The notes under the pieces were generated by a model, which saw only the letters and a program-made list of their open reading frames with translations, was not told the DNA's origin and searched no databases. Positions 22,732 to 30,161 of a stretch of DNA of 33,735 nt are shown in pieces. Positions within the stretch are counted from its first letter, which is position 1. Every line of letters begins with the position of its first letter. The position numbers and the translations under genes were made by a program. This DNA is from Poriferisodalis sp964484385 (lineage in GTDB: Bacteria > Actinomycetota > Acidimicrobiia > Acidimicrobiales > Poriferisodalaceae): positions 1 to 33,735 of the forward strand of contig CAZAFV010000032.1 in NCBI GenBank assembly GCA_964484385.1, written 5' to 3'.

Positions 22732-23549
22732 GCGAGGCCGCGGGCATCTACGAGGCATTCCGGGACGCCATCCGCGCCGAGGAGCCCGTCGCGCTCGCCA
22801 CGATCATCGACGGCCCAGACGCCGGCGCTGTGTCTGATGTGCGCCCGCGAGCGGGCGCCAAACTGCTCGTGCAGCCTGGCGAGGCGGCCCTCGGCACCCT
22901 CGGCGACCCCGATCTCGACCGGGTGGTGGAGCGCGATGCCTTGGGGATGCTGGACGCTGGCATCAGCGAGGTGCGCCACTACGGCCAGCACGGCGAAGCT
23001 CGCCAGATGGACCTCAGCGTCTTCGTCGAGTGCCACGCCCGGCGCCCGCACATGGTCATCTTCGGCGCCGTCGACTTCACCCGGGCGCTCGCCTCCCAAG
23101 CCAAGCTGCTCGGCTACCGCGTCACGGTGTGCGACGCAAGAGAGGTCTTCGCGACGAAGCGCCGCTTCCCGATGGCCGACGAGGTCGTCGTCGACTGGCC
23201 CAATCGCCTGCTCGACCGCATCGGCGACGAGCTGGGCCCCCGCGATGCGGTGTGCGTGCTCACCCACGACCACAAGTTCGACGTGCCCGCCATCGTCGGC
23301 GCCCTGCCCACTCGGGTCGGCTACCTCGGGGCGATGGGTTCCCGCACAACCCACGAGAAGCGAACCGAGCGCCTCCGCGAAGCCGGCGTCACCGACGAAG
23401 ATCTCGAACGGGTCATGGCCCCGATCGGCCTCGACATCGGCGGCCGCACGCCCGAGGAAACGGCCGTGTCGATCGTGGCCGAGATCATCGCCTCGCACAC
23501 CGGCCGCCAAGCCCCCCGTCTCAAAGATGGCGAGGGTCGCATCCACTAG
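22728..23549 (+). CDS. XdhC/CoxF family Mo-cofactor maturation protein
   Basis: A 273-residue protein with a degenerate CoxI-like N-terminal segment (about 1-90, with PVALATIIDGPDAGAV and GAKLLV) and a C-terminal XdhC Rossmann domain. MVIFGAVDFTRALA, VCDAREVFATKRRFP, VLTHDHKFDVPAI and GYLGAMGSRTTHEKR are landmark XdhC segments. The first usual glycine-rich motif (GAGHVG in many relatives) here reads GAVDFT. It probably handles or protects molybdenum cofactor before insertion into the CODH-type enzyme. GTG 22728 overlaps the preceding TGA (GTGA). The acyl-CoA dehydrogenase gene follows with its own -10 box. Confidence 0.87.
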
Positions 23550-23601
23550 CCGCGCCGGTCCCGGCCTGGCCCGGGCTCGGAATCAGGCGGCAATCGCCGG
23601 G

Positions 23602-23607
23602 TAGCGT
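23602..23607 (+). promoter_or_regulatory. Leaderless -10 box of the acyl-CoA dehydrogenase gene
   Basis: TAGCGT lies 7 nt before ATG 23615, with no Shine-Dalgarno, and matches the TANNNT pattern. A GC hairpin (CCCGG/CCGGG, about 23560-23575) just upstream could end the cox transcript. Confidence 0.5.
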
Positions 23608-23614
23608 CGGCGCG

Positions 23615-24781
23615 ATGGACTTCACCCAAAACGAGGACCACGAGGCGATCCGCGAGGGCGTGCGGCGCGTCTGTGCCGACTTTCCCGACGAGTACTGGCG
23701 CGAGCGCGACGAGCTGCACGAGTTCCCCTGGGACTTCTACAACGCCATGGCCGAGGGCGGATGGGTCGGCATCGCCATCCCGGAGGAGTACGGCGGCGGC
23801 GGCCAAGGCATCACCGAGGCATCGATCGTGCTGGAGGAGGTGGCTGCCAGTGGGGCCGCCATGAACGGCTGCTCAGCCCTGCACCTGTCGATCTTCGGCA
23901 TGGAGCCGGTGCGCAAATATGGCTCGGAAGCACTGGCCAAGGAGATCCTGCCCGGCGTTGCCGACGGCTCCCTCCACGCCGCATTCGGCGTCACCGAGCC
24001 CGACGCCGGCACCGACACCACGTCGATCCGCACTCGAGCCGAGCGCGACGGCGACGAGTACGTGATCACCGGGGCCAAGGTGTGGACCACTAAGGCCCCC
24101 TACTGCGACGTGTGCCTGCTGCTGGTGCGCACCACGCCCAAAGAGCTGTGCGACGGCCCGACCCAGGGCATGACCCTGCTGCTGGTCGACCTGCAGGACC
24201 CCGCCGTCGACATCACCCCGATCCCCAAGGTGGGCCGCAACGCCGTGGTGTCGTGCGAGGTGCGCTACGACGGGCTGCGGGTGCCGGTAGACCGCCGGGT
24301 CGGCGAGGAGGGTGAGGGATTCCGCTACATCCTCGACGGGTTGAATCCCGAGCGGATCCTGATCTCTGGAGAGGCGCTGGGGATCGGCCGGGTGGCGCTG
24401 CGGCGCGCTGCCGAGTACGCGAAGAGCCGGGTGATCTTCGGCCGCCCGATCGGCCAGAACCAGGGCATCGCCTTCCCGCTGGCCGACAGCCATGCCCGCC
24501 TGCATGCTGCCGAACTGGTGGTTCGCGACGCGTCGTGGCGCTACGACAACGGCCTGTCCTGCGGCGAGCAAGCCAATCTGGCCAAATATCTGGCGTCGGA
24601 GGCGGCGTTTGAGTGCGCCGACCGGGCCATGCAAACCCATGGCGGCTTCGGCTACGCCAAGGAATACGACGTGGAGCGTTACTGGCGCGAATCGCGGTTG
24701 ATGAAGATCGCGCCCGTCAGCCAGGAGATGGTGCTGAACTTCGTGTCGTCCAAGGTGCTCGGGCTGCCCCGCTCGTACTAG
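23615..24781 (+). CDS. Acyl-CoA dehydrogenase
   Basis: A 388-residue FAD-dependent acyl-CoA dehydrogenase. The FAD/substrate motif AFGVTEPDAGTDTTSI is typical, with KVWTTKAPYCDVCLLL after it. The C-terminal helical domain includes GRPIGQNQGIAFPLADSHA. The signature MQTHGGFGYAKEYDVER places the catalytic glutamate at E350. It introduces a trans-2 double bond into an acyl-CoA and passes electrons to ETF. It sits between XdhC and mocA, inside the CODH accessory block but with its own leaderless-type promoter, so it may be unrelated to CODH. ATG 23615 is well supported; a longer upstream frame is a shadow of the XdhC gene. Chain-length preference is unknown. Confidence 0.93.
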   Translation: MDFTQNEDHEAIREGVRRVCADFPDEYWRERDELHEFPWDFYNAMAEGGWVGIAIPEEYGGGGQGITEASIVLEEVAASGAAMNGCSALHLSIFGMEPVRKYGSEALAKEILPGVADGSLHAAFGVTEPDAGTDTTSIRTRAERDGDEYVITGAKVWTTKAPYCDVCLLLVRTTPKELCDGPTQGMTLLLVDLQDPAVDITPIPKVGRNAVVSCEVRYDGLRVPVDRRVGEEGEGFRYILDGLNPERILISGEALGIGRVALRRAAEYAKSRVIFGRPIGQNQGIAFPLADSHARLHAAELVVRDASWRYDNGLSCGEQANLAKYLASEAAFECADRAMQTHGGFGYAKEYDVERYWRESRLMKIAPVSQEMVLNFVSSKVLGLPRSY

Positions 24782-24810
24782 CCGAGCTCAGCCTCGTAGG
24801 TCATCGGGCA

Positions 24811-25377
24811 GTGTCCACGGCGGGAGTGCTGCTGGCAGCGGGGGCGGGGACCCGGTACGCAGGCCCGCGGCACAAGCTGCTGGCAGACCTCGACGGCCAG
24901 GGCGTGATGAGTCGTGCCTTGGGGTCGCTGCTCGGGGCGTCGCTCGAGGCCGTCGTGGTGGTCACGGGAGCGGTGGATGTCTCCGGGGTGCTTGCAGCGA
25001 CCGGCGGCGACATATCCGTGATCGACAACGATCGCTGGGAATCGGGGATTGCGTCATCGGTTCGCTGCGCTGCGTCTTGGGCGGCCCGGCGGGGCCACAG
25101 CGCAATCGTGGTGGGACTCGCCGATCAGCCGTTCGTGACATCGGCGGCATGGCGGTCCGTGGCTGCCAGCGTGGCCCCGATCGCCGTTGGCACCTACGAC
25201 GGCCGGCGGGGCAACCCGGTCCGGCTGGCACGCGAGGTCTGGCCGCTGTTGCCGTCCGGCGGCGACGAAGGCGCCCGGACGGTGATGCGGCGATTTCCGG
25301 AATTGGTGGTGCCAGTAGCCTGCGAAGGGTCACCCGACGACATCGACACCGTGGAGGATCTGCGCCGATGGAGCTGA
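24811..25377 (+). CDS. mocA: MocA-type molybdenum cofactor cytidylyltransferase
   Basis: A 188-residue MobA-like nucleotidyltransferase. The N-terminal motif LLAAGAGTRYAGPRHKLLA gives L-A-A-G-x-G-x-R and K22. GLADQPFV (102-109) and GRRGNPVRL are hallmarks of MocA, which joins CMP from CTP to molybdopterin to make the MCD form of the cofactor used by CO dehydrogenases and xanthine dehydrogenase-type enzymes. The neighbouring XdhC and coxG genes agree with that role. GTG 24811 is chosen because the protein then starts as its relatives do, and a TAGGTC box lies 8 nt upstream. Its 3' end overlaps coxG by 10 nt. Confidence 0.87.
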   Translation: MSTAGVLLAAGAGTRYAGPRHKLLADLDGQGVMSRALGSLLGASLEAVVVVTGAVDVSGVLAATGGDISVIDNDRWESGIASSVRCAASWAARRGHSAIVVGLADQPFVTSAAWRSVAASVAPIAVGTYDGRRGNPVRLAREVWPLLPSGGDEGARTVMRRFPELVVPVACEGSPDDIDTVEDLRRWS

Positions 25378-26057
25378 AGAGTGAATTCCGTGTCGGCATA
25401 CCCGTCGAGCAGGCGTGGAGCACGCTGACCGATGTCGAGTTCATCGCGCCGTGCATGCCGGGCGCGCAGCTTACCGAGGTCGACGGCGATGAATTCAAAG
25501 GCGGCGTGAAGATCAAGGTGGGCCCGATCACGGCGCAGTACAAGGGCTCCGCGAAGTTTGTCGAGCTCGACGAGGCCAATCGCCGGATCGTGCTCGAAGC
25601 CTCCGGCCGTGACTCACGCGGCGCGGGCAACGCAGCCGCCGAAGTGACCGCCGAGATGACACCCGACGGCGATGGCACGGTCGTGTCGATCGCCACCGAC
25701 TTGAAGGTCACCGGCAAGGTGGCGCAGTTCGGACGTGGGGTGATGGCCGATGTCACCGAGAAGCTCATCGGTCAGTTCGTGGATTCGCTCGAACAGAAGC
25801 TGTCTGAGATCGGCAACCAAGGCGATGCCGGCGCCGCTGCGGAAGATGCTTCGGCGGATGACGCTGAGGCATCCGACGACACAGCGGAGGCACCCGCTTC
25901 TTCAGGCCCGCGCCAGATCGATATGGCCGAGCCGGAGCCGGTCGACCTGCTCGAGACCGCCGGCCGGCCCATGCTCAAGCGCATCTTGGCGCCGCTTGCC
26001 GTGGTGGCGTTCTTCCTGCTCAACCGTCGCCGCAGGCGCAAGCGTCGCCAAGGCTGA
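25368..26057 (+). CDS. coxG: CoxG-type SRPBCC membrane-anchor protein of CO dehydrogenase
   Basis: A 229-residue protein. The SRPBCC lipid-binding domain covers about 1-145, with CoxG features such as APCMPGAQLTEVDGDEFKGG and KIKVGPITAQYKG. An acidic low-complexity linker (about 148-190, with DASADDAEASDDTAEA) follows. A C-terminal hydrophobic segment (ILAPLAVVAFFLL) ends in a polybasic tail (NRRRRRKRRQG), which fits a tail anchor in the cytoplasmic membrane. In known CODH systems CoxG recruits the enzyme to the membrane, and work on mycobacteria links it to quinone delivery. ATG 25368 overlaps the mocA stop. Its presence argues that the coxS and coxM products here do belong to a CODH-like enzyme. 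Confidence 0.9.
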   Translation: MELKSEFRVGIPVEQAWSTLTDVEFIAPCMPGAQLTEVDGDEFKGGVKIKVGPITAQYKGSAKFVELDEANRRIVLEASGRDSRGAGNAAAEVTAEMTPDGDGTVVSIATDLKVTGKVAQFGRGVMADVTEKLIGQFVDSLEQKLSEIGNQGDAGAAAEDASADDAEASDDTAEAPASSGPRQIDMAEPEPVDLLETAGRPMLKRILAPLAVVAFFLLNRRRRRKRRQG

Positions 26058-26119
26058 GGGCTTGCCCACCGGCTCAGCCTCATAGGGCGTTGCTCGTTTC
26101 TCGCGCCCCGGGCGCACCC

Positions 26120-26692
26120 GTGACGCCGGCTCAAATCGAGGTGGTCGCTGCCTTGCTCGGCCGCCGGCCCCAGTGCGCCTTTGACGTGGTCGTGGCATAC
26201 GACGACGGGCGGCCGGTGGTGATCGCCAATGCCCCGCTGCTCGACGACGGACGCCCCATGCCGACCCGCTATTGGCTGGTAGACGTCGACCTACGTCGGC
26301 GGGTGTCCCGGCTCGAGGGCGAGGGCGGGGTCCGGTCGGCTGAGGCGGCCGTCGATCCCGAGGCGCTGGCCGCTGCGCACGATCGTTACGCCGCCGAGCG
26401 TGACGTGCTCGTGGCCCAGGATCACCGCGGACCGCGCCCGGCGGGCGGTGTCGGGGGCACGGCGCGAGGCGTGAAGTGCCTGCACGCGCACCTGGCGTAC
26501 CGGCTGGCGGGCGGCGATGACCCCGTCGGCGATTGGGTGCTGGCACGGCTCGGCGACATCGGCGTGTCATCGGCCGTCGAAAGCGCTGCGATTGCCTCTG
26601 CACCCGGCAAGCCAGCGCTCGCGCCAGCATCCGGCGCACCGGCATCCGCATCCGTCTCGCCCGAGCCAGTGGCGGGATCTGATGGGAGTTGA
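26120..26692 (+). CDS. DUF501 family protein
   Basis: A protein of about 190 residues with the DUF501 pattern: VVALLGR-like start (VTPAQIEVVAALLGRRP), PTRYWLVD near 40-60, and the C-terminal block GVKCLHAHLAYRLAGGDDPVG, whose Cys and His residues are conserved. The function is unknown. In actinobacteria the gene is nearly always between the divIC-like gene and ppx, as in Rv1024-Rv1025-Rv1026. Here ppx follows with an 11-nt overlap, but the divIC-like gene is 25 kb upstream. I chose GTG 26120 because a TAGGGC box at 26083 would place the transcript start after the alternative TTG at 26090. After the domain there is an Ala/Pro-rich tail of about 35 residues. Confidence 0.85.
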   Translation: MTPAQIEVVAALLGRRPQCAFDVVVAYDDGRPVVIANAPLLDDGRPMPTRYWLVDVDLRRRVSRLEGEGGVRSAEAAVDPEALAAAHDRYAAERDVLVAQDHRGPRPAGGVGGTARGVKCLHAHLAYRLAGGDDPVGDWVLARLGDIGVSSAVESAAIASAPGKPALAPASGAPASASVSPEPVAGSDGS

Positions 26693-27767
26693 GCCGTCGT
26701 CGGGCCCGGTTGCAGTCGTGGACTGCGGTACGAACACCACGCGCCTGCTCATCGATGACGGCAAGGGGCTAGGGCAGCGACTATTGCGCATCACCGGGCT
26801 CGGGCGGGGCGTCGATGCCGGAGGTCGGCTTCGAGACGATGCCATCGGCCGTGTCGTCGACGTGCTGGGGGAATACCGCCAGATCATCGAAGACCGCCAG
26901 GCGACCGCGGTTCGGGCCGTCGCGACCAGTGCTGCGCGAGATGCCGCAAACGGAGCGGAATTCCTGCAGAGGGCGAGCGATGCGCTCGGCACCGACGTCG
27001 AGCTGCTGAATGGCGACACCGAGGCTGCGTATGGATTTGCAGGGGCCACCACCGGCTTGGCCGAAGTTGCCGGCCGTGGCGCACCGTCCGATGCCGGCGC
27101 GCCCACAACCCCAGCTCCGGCGGCTGGGCCCGCGGCGCTGGTACTCGACATCGGCGGGGGATCGACGGAGTTCGCCTACGGCACGCCATCGGCTGGCGGC
27201 CGACCGGATGCGGCGGTCTCCGTCGACATGGGTTCGGTGCGGTGGACGGAGAGGTTCCTGGCATCGGATCCTCCCCGGCCCGAGGAATTGAGCTCAGCTA
27301 TCTCGGTCGCGCGCCTGCACCTCGACGACATCGACCGTGATCATCCCGTCATCGCGCGGGGTGCCGCGGCGGCACGGCTTGTGGGTGTCGCAGGGACGGT
27401 CACGACTGTGGCCGCGGTCGAGATCGGCCTCGATCCCTACGAGCCCGAGGTCATTGACGGGTTCGTGCTTACCAGGGCCGCAGCCGAGGATGTCTTCCGC
27501 ACGTTGGCTACCGAGCGGCTGGCCGACCGCATCCACAATCCGGGCTTGCACGTCGATCGGGCGCCAGTGATCGTGGGCGGCTGCTGCATCTTGGTTGCGG
27601 TCATGCGCCATTGGAACATCGACGAGTGCATCGTGCGCGAGCGCGATCTCCTCGATGGCATCGCGGCCGAGCTACGCGAGGCGCAGGCCGGTCCAGCGGC
27701 CGAGCTACGCGAGGCGCAGGCCAGTCCAGCGGCCGAGCTCCGCGAAGGCACCGATGTCGCTCGGTGA
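26682..27767 (+). CDS. ppx: Ppx/GppA family exopolyphosphatase
   Basis: A 361-residue member of the exopolyphosphatase/pppGpp phosphatase family (ASKHA fold). The phosphate-1 motif is VAVVDCGTNTTRLLI. The catalytic-glutamate region is VRAVATSAARDA followed by LLNGDTEAAYGFAGA. The phosphate-2 motif is LVLDIGGGSTEF, and VGVAGTVTTVAAVE comes later. A Gly/Ala/Pro linker (GAPSDAGAPTTPAPAAG) is inserted just before the phosphate-2 motif. The C-terminus ends in an 11-residue tandem repeat, AELREAQAGPA/AELREAQASPA. ATG 26682 overlaps the DUF501 gene. This is the usual downstream partner of eno, divIC and DUF501 and most resembles the Ppx2-type proteins. Hydrolysis of polyphosphate versus pppGpp cannot be told from sequence. 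Confidence 0.92.
   Translation: MGVEPSSGPVAVVDCGTNTTRLLIDDGKGLGQRLLRITGLGRGVDAGGRLRDDAIGRVVDVLGEYRQIIEDRQATAVRAVATSAARDAANGAEFLQRASDALGTDVELLNGDTEAAYGFAGATTGLAEVAGRGAPSDAGAPTTPAPAAGPAALVLDIGGGSTEFAYGTPSAGGRPDAAVSVDMGSVRWTERFLASDPPRPEELSSAISVARLHLDDIDRDHPVIARGAAAARLVGVAGTVTTVAAVEIGLDPYEPEVIDGFVLTRAAAEDVFRTLATERLADRIHNPGLHVDRAPVIVGGCCILVAVMRHWNIDECIVRERDLLDGIAAELREAQAGPAAELREAQASPAAELREGTDVAR
27666..27749 (+). repeat. 33-bp tandem repeat at the 3' end of ppx
   Basis: Two 33-bp copies (27666-27698, 27699-27731) differ at one base (GGTCC versus AGTCC) and are followed by an 18-nt partial copy. They encode A-E-L-R-E-A-Q-A-[GS]-P-A repeats, adding a likely helical tail. They look like recent replication slippage. 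Confidence 0.9.
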
Positions 27768-27785
27768 GCGCCGACGGCGCGCCAG

Positions 27786-27791
27786 TACTGT
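27786..27791 (+). promoter_or_regulatory. Leaderless -10 box of the GNAT gene
   Basis: TACTGT lies 7 nt before GTG 27799, with no Shine-Dalgarno. It supports GTG 27799 over ATG 27754, which lies upstream of the box. Confidence 0.48.
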
Positions 27792-27798
27792 GCGCAGC

Positions 27799-28437
27799 GT
27801 GAGTCGCCTGCGCACCGAGCGGCTCGAGCTTCGCCCGCTCGTGCCGTCGGACTTCGCCCAATGGAACGAAGTCCGGGAACGTTGCCGTGATTGGCTGGCG
27901 AAGTGGGAGCCTCGCCCGCCTGCGAGCGCGCCCGATCCGTCGCGCGACCCGCAGGCGTTCGCCAATCGCTGCCGCGTCCGTGAGCGCGAGCGCTCACTGG
28001 GCACGGCTTTCGACTTCGGTCTTTGGCACGAAGGCTGGTTCTGCGGCGAGATCAATGTCTCGCACGTGGCACGTGGGGCGTTCCAGAGCGCCCATGTGGG
28101 CTACTGGATCGACGAGCGGCTGGCCGGCAAGGGATTGGTCGCCGAAGGACTGCTGGCGGTGTTCGGGTTCGCCTTCGATCAGGTCGGCTTGCACCGGGTG
28201 CAGGTGTCGATCATGCCCCGCAACGCCGCCAGCCTGCGGGTGGTGGAGAAGCTGGGGCTGCGCTCGGAGGGAATCGCGCAGGGCTACATCCAGATCGCCG
28301 GCGTGTGGGAAGACCACGAGCGCTTCGGCCTGACGCTGGAGGAATGGCAAGCCCGACGCGACGAGATGGCGGCACGGCTCCGAGCTGCCCGCAGCGACGG
28401 CGTCACTCAGTCGTCGGGATCTGACAGCCAGGCCTGA
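27799..28437 (+). CDS. GNAT family N-acetyltransferase, RimJ/RimL-like
   Basis: A 212-residue GNAT acetyltransferase. It begins VSRLRTERLELRPLVPSDFAQW, the common RimJ/RimL N-terminus. The acetyl-CoA loop region is VGYWIDERLAGKGLVAEGL, and the C-terminal motif RNAASLRVVEKLGLRSEG is typical. Members acetylate ribosomal protein N-termini or small molecules; the target is unknown. GTG 27799 follows a leaderless-type -10 box; ATG 27754, overlapping the end of ppx, is an alternative that adds 15 basic residues. The last 31 nt overlap the 3' end of the convergent nuclease gene. Confidence 0.87.
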   Translation: MSRLRTERLELRPLVPSDFAQWNEVRERCRDWLAKWEPRPPASAPDPSRDPQAFANRCRVRERERSLGTAFDFGLWHEGWFCGEINVSHVARGAFQSAHVGYWIDERLAGKGLVAEGLLAVFGFAFDQVGLHRVQVSIMPRNAASLRVVEKLGLRSEGIAQGYIQIAGVWEDHERFGLTLEEWQARRDEMAARLRAARSDGVTQSSGSDSQA

Positions 28438-29366
28438 CCCGGTTCGCAATCGGCCGAGATCGGGCACCAACGGCACGGCGGGCCGGGCACGCGCCGCGGC
28501 TCACCTCTGTCCGTTCGCAAGGTGATGAGTCGACTGATGCCGTCGACGGTGCGACGCAGTGCACTGTCGAGCACCTCGGCAGTCACTGCCTCGTGCTCGA
28601 TGCGGCCCTCGGCGACGTAGAACGAGCCGATGCCCAGAGGCGGAACACCCACCGAAAGCGTCTCGACGAGGGCGTAGAACCGCAGGTCCTCCGGGTCGGT
28701 CGGTGTGCGTGATCCGGTCTTGAGGTCGATGATGACCTTGCCGGCGCGCTGGAGACGGTCAGGTCCGCCCAGCGGCGCGGGCGATCCGAGCGTGAGGTCG
28801 TACTTGCCGCTGAGCACGAAGGCACCGCCGCACAGCCGTGCGCGGGCACGGACCTCGGCGGCGGGTCGCCAGGCGCGCTGCATCGGCGGGAAGGTCTCGC
28901 CGAAGCGGGCGAGCAGCGCAACGCAGTTGGCCGTCAGATCGGCTCGCTCGCCGTCCGATGCCTCGGCCAGGAAGCTGCCGAGGTTGTCGTCATCGGCGAC
29001 GAGCCGTTCGAGCGCGGCATCGACCGCGCCTTCAGGTTCGAAGCGCCGATGGGTGGACAGTTCGACGGCCTTGTGCAGCACCGTTCCGCGCGCAGTCGGC
29101 ACTGTCCATTCGAACGGGGTGTCTGCATCGGCGAGATGTCGGGCTTCGCAACCGAACACACCGGCGAGGTCCCGTTTGGACACCCACAGGCCGCGGCCGT
29201 CGATGCCGCGAGCCGCATCGACGAGCTCGGTCAGCACTGCTTCCGCATCGTTGCGCAGCTCGCTGGCAAAGCCGGCCGGGTACGTGGGACGGTGCTCTGC
29301 GGGCGTGCGGATTGCGTCCAGCGTGGCCTGCTGGGCCGGCAGCAATCCCGGAGCGGTCTCAGCCAT
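28407..29366 (-). CDS. PD-(D/E)XK nuclease with Cas4/AddB-like iron-sulfur cysteines
   Basis: A 319-residue nuclease of the PD-(D/E)XK superfamily. The RecB-like core is visible as GTVLHKAVE (H98), LSGKYDLTLG (D190), VIIDLKTGS (D214, K216) and a following RFYALVETL segment (Y231). Four cysteines, C73, then C298-x2-C301-x5-C307, have the spacing of the 4Fe-4S cluster found in AddB, Cas4 and Dna2-type nucleases. It is probably a DNA exonuclease in repair. No cas genes, CRISPR array or helicase is next to it, so it is not a CRISPR-associated Cas4 here. ATG 29366 is clear. The 3' end overlaps the GNAT gene tail-to-tail by 31 nt. Confidence 0.82.
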   Translation of the reverse strand: MAETAPGLLPAQQATLDAIRTPAEHRPTYPAGFASELRNDAEAVLTELVDAARGIDGRGLWVSKRDLAGVFGCEARHLADADTPFEWTVPTARGTVLHKAVELSTHRRFEPEGAVDAALERLVADDDNLGSFLAEASDGERADLTANCVALLARFGETFPPMQRAWRPAAEVRARARLCGGAFVLSGKYDLTLGSPAPLGGPDRLQRAGKVIIDLKTGSRTPTDPEDLRFYALVETLSVGVPPLGIGSFYVAEGRIEHEAVTAEVLDSALRRTVDGISRLITLRTDRGEPRRVPGPPCRWCPISADCEPGQAWLSDPDD

Positions 29367-29444
29367 GTGTGCTCATTGTTGCCGTCCCCGCACCCGCTGC
29401 GGCACCCGCCCTTTGGTGTCACACCCCCCAGTGATGATGGGCAC

Positions 29445-29978
29445 ATGCCAGCAACACCCCGCACACACCCTCCTGCAGCGCTCCGGCTGGTCGATGCCTC
29501 GCCGGCTCGCGGACGATCGCACCGAGCGGGCAGCTCATCGGCGGCCGCCGCCGGCGTGTTCAGCGATTCGAGTGCCGACCCGTCGGGCCGCTTCGTGCTG
29601 ACGGCGCGAGCCCTGGCTGCGGCCTCACGCGAATTGGGCCTCGACGTGCCCAGCTTCCAGAGCCCGCCACGATCGGATCAGCTCGATCGCTCCATCCAGC
29701 GCAGCGTTCACGGCGATTGCGTGGTCGCGGTGCGTGTGCGCGGTCGCCCCTTCGCAGCTGTCGTGGCCGACGCCATCGAAGGCATCGTGGTGTGCAACCG
29801 GTTGGATGCCTCTGCAGCGGCCGCGGTGAGAGACGAGCTGTGGCGCGAGATCGAGGGCAACCACGATGCCACCGCTCCTACCGCCCGCCCCACAGGGCCA
29901 TGCGCAGCGGCATCCGCGAGCGGGCATCGCGAGCCCGGCACCTACGAAGAGCCCTACGGCCTGGATGAAGCCGCCTAG
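29445..29978 (+). CDS. Conserved-looking protein of unknown function
   Basis: A 177-residue protein I cannot assign to a family. The core (about 48-128) is compact and looks folded: FVLTARALAAASRELGLDVP, then SFQSPPRSDQLDRSIQRS, then CVVAVRVRGRPFAAVVADAI and EGIVVCNRLD. The flanks are low complexity (Ala/Ser-rich before, Thr/Ala/Pro-rich after). There is no signal peptide or membrane segment. ATG 29445 gives the most compact product; a longer in-frame extension upstream runs into the nuclease promoter and is unsupported. It is transcribed away from the nuclease gene and towards the tRNA. Third-position GC bias and the ordered core suggest a real gene. Confidence 0.7.
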   Translation: MPATPRTHPPAALRLVDASPARGRSHRAGSSSAAAAGVFSDSSADPSGRFVLTARALAAASRELGLDVPSFQSPPRSDQLDRSIQRSVHGDCVVAVRVRGRPFAAVVADAIEGIVVCNRLDASAAAAVRDELWREIEGNHDATAPTARPTGPCAAASASGHREPGTYEEPYGLDEAA

Positions 29979-30051
29979 AAATCCAGTGCATCGTGTCGGG
30001 GCGGGCGTGCGAGCATGATGAGCACCGAGGAGGCAATGAACGCGCAGAGTG

Positions 30052-30137
30052 GCCCGGGTGGCGGAACTGGCAGACGCAGAGGGCTTAAACCCCTCGGCTC
30101 CCACGGGAGTGTGCGGGTTCGAATCCCGCCCCGGGCA
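30052..30137 (+). tRNA. tRNA-Leu (anticodon UAA)
   Basis: An 86-nt class II tRNA. Acceptor arms GCCCGGG (30052-30058) and CCCGGGC (30130-30136) pair fully, with discriminator A at 30137. The anticodon stem is GAGGG/CCCTC around the loop CTTAAAC, giving anticodon TAA for UUA codons. A long variable arm (CTCCCACGGGAG) and a T arm GCGGG-TTCGAAT-CCCGC are present. CCA is not encoded (CCC follows). UUA codons are rare in this DNA. Confidence 0.95.
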
Positions 30138-30161
30138 CCCGCCAACGCGTCGCTGTGACGA

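Noticed and set aside
27666..27749. CRISPR-like or mobile repeat at the end of ppx
   Set aside because: The copies abut without spacers and stay in frame as an 11-residue protein repeat.
28407..29366. CRISPR-associated Cas4
   Set aside because: The Fe-S nuclease pattern is Cas4-like, but no cas1, cas2 or repeat array is present in the window.
30052..30137. Integration site (att) at tRNA-Leu
   Set aside because: I saw no second copy of the tRNA 3' end and no integrase or phage gene nearby.
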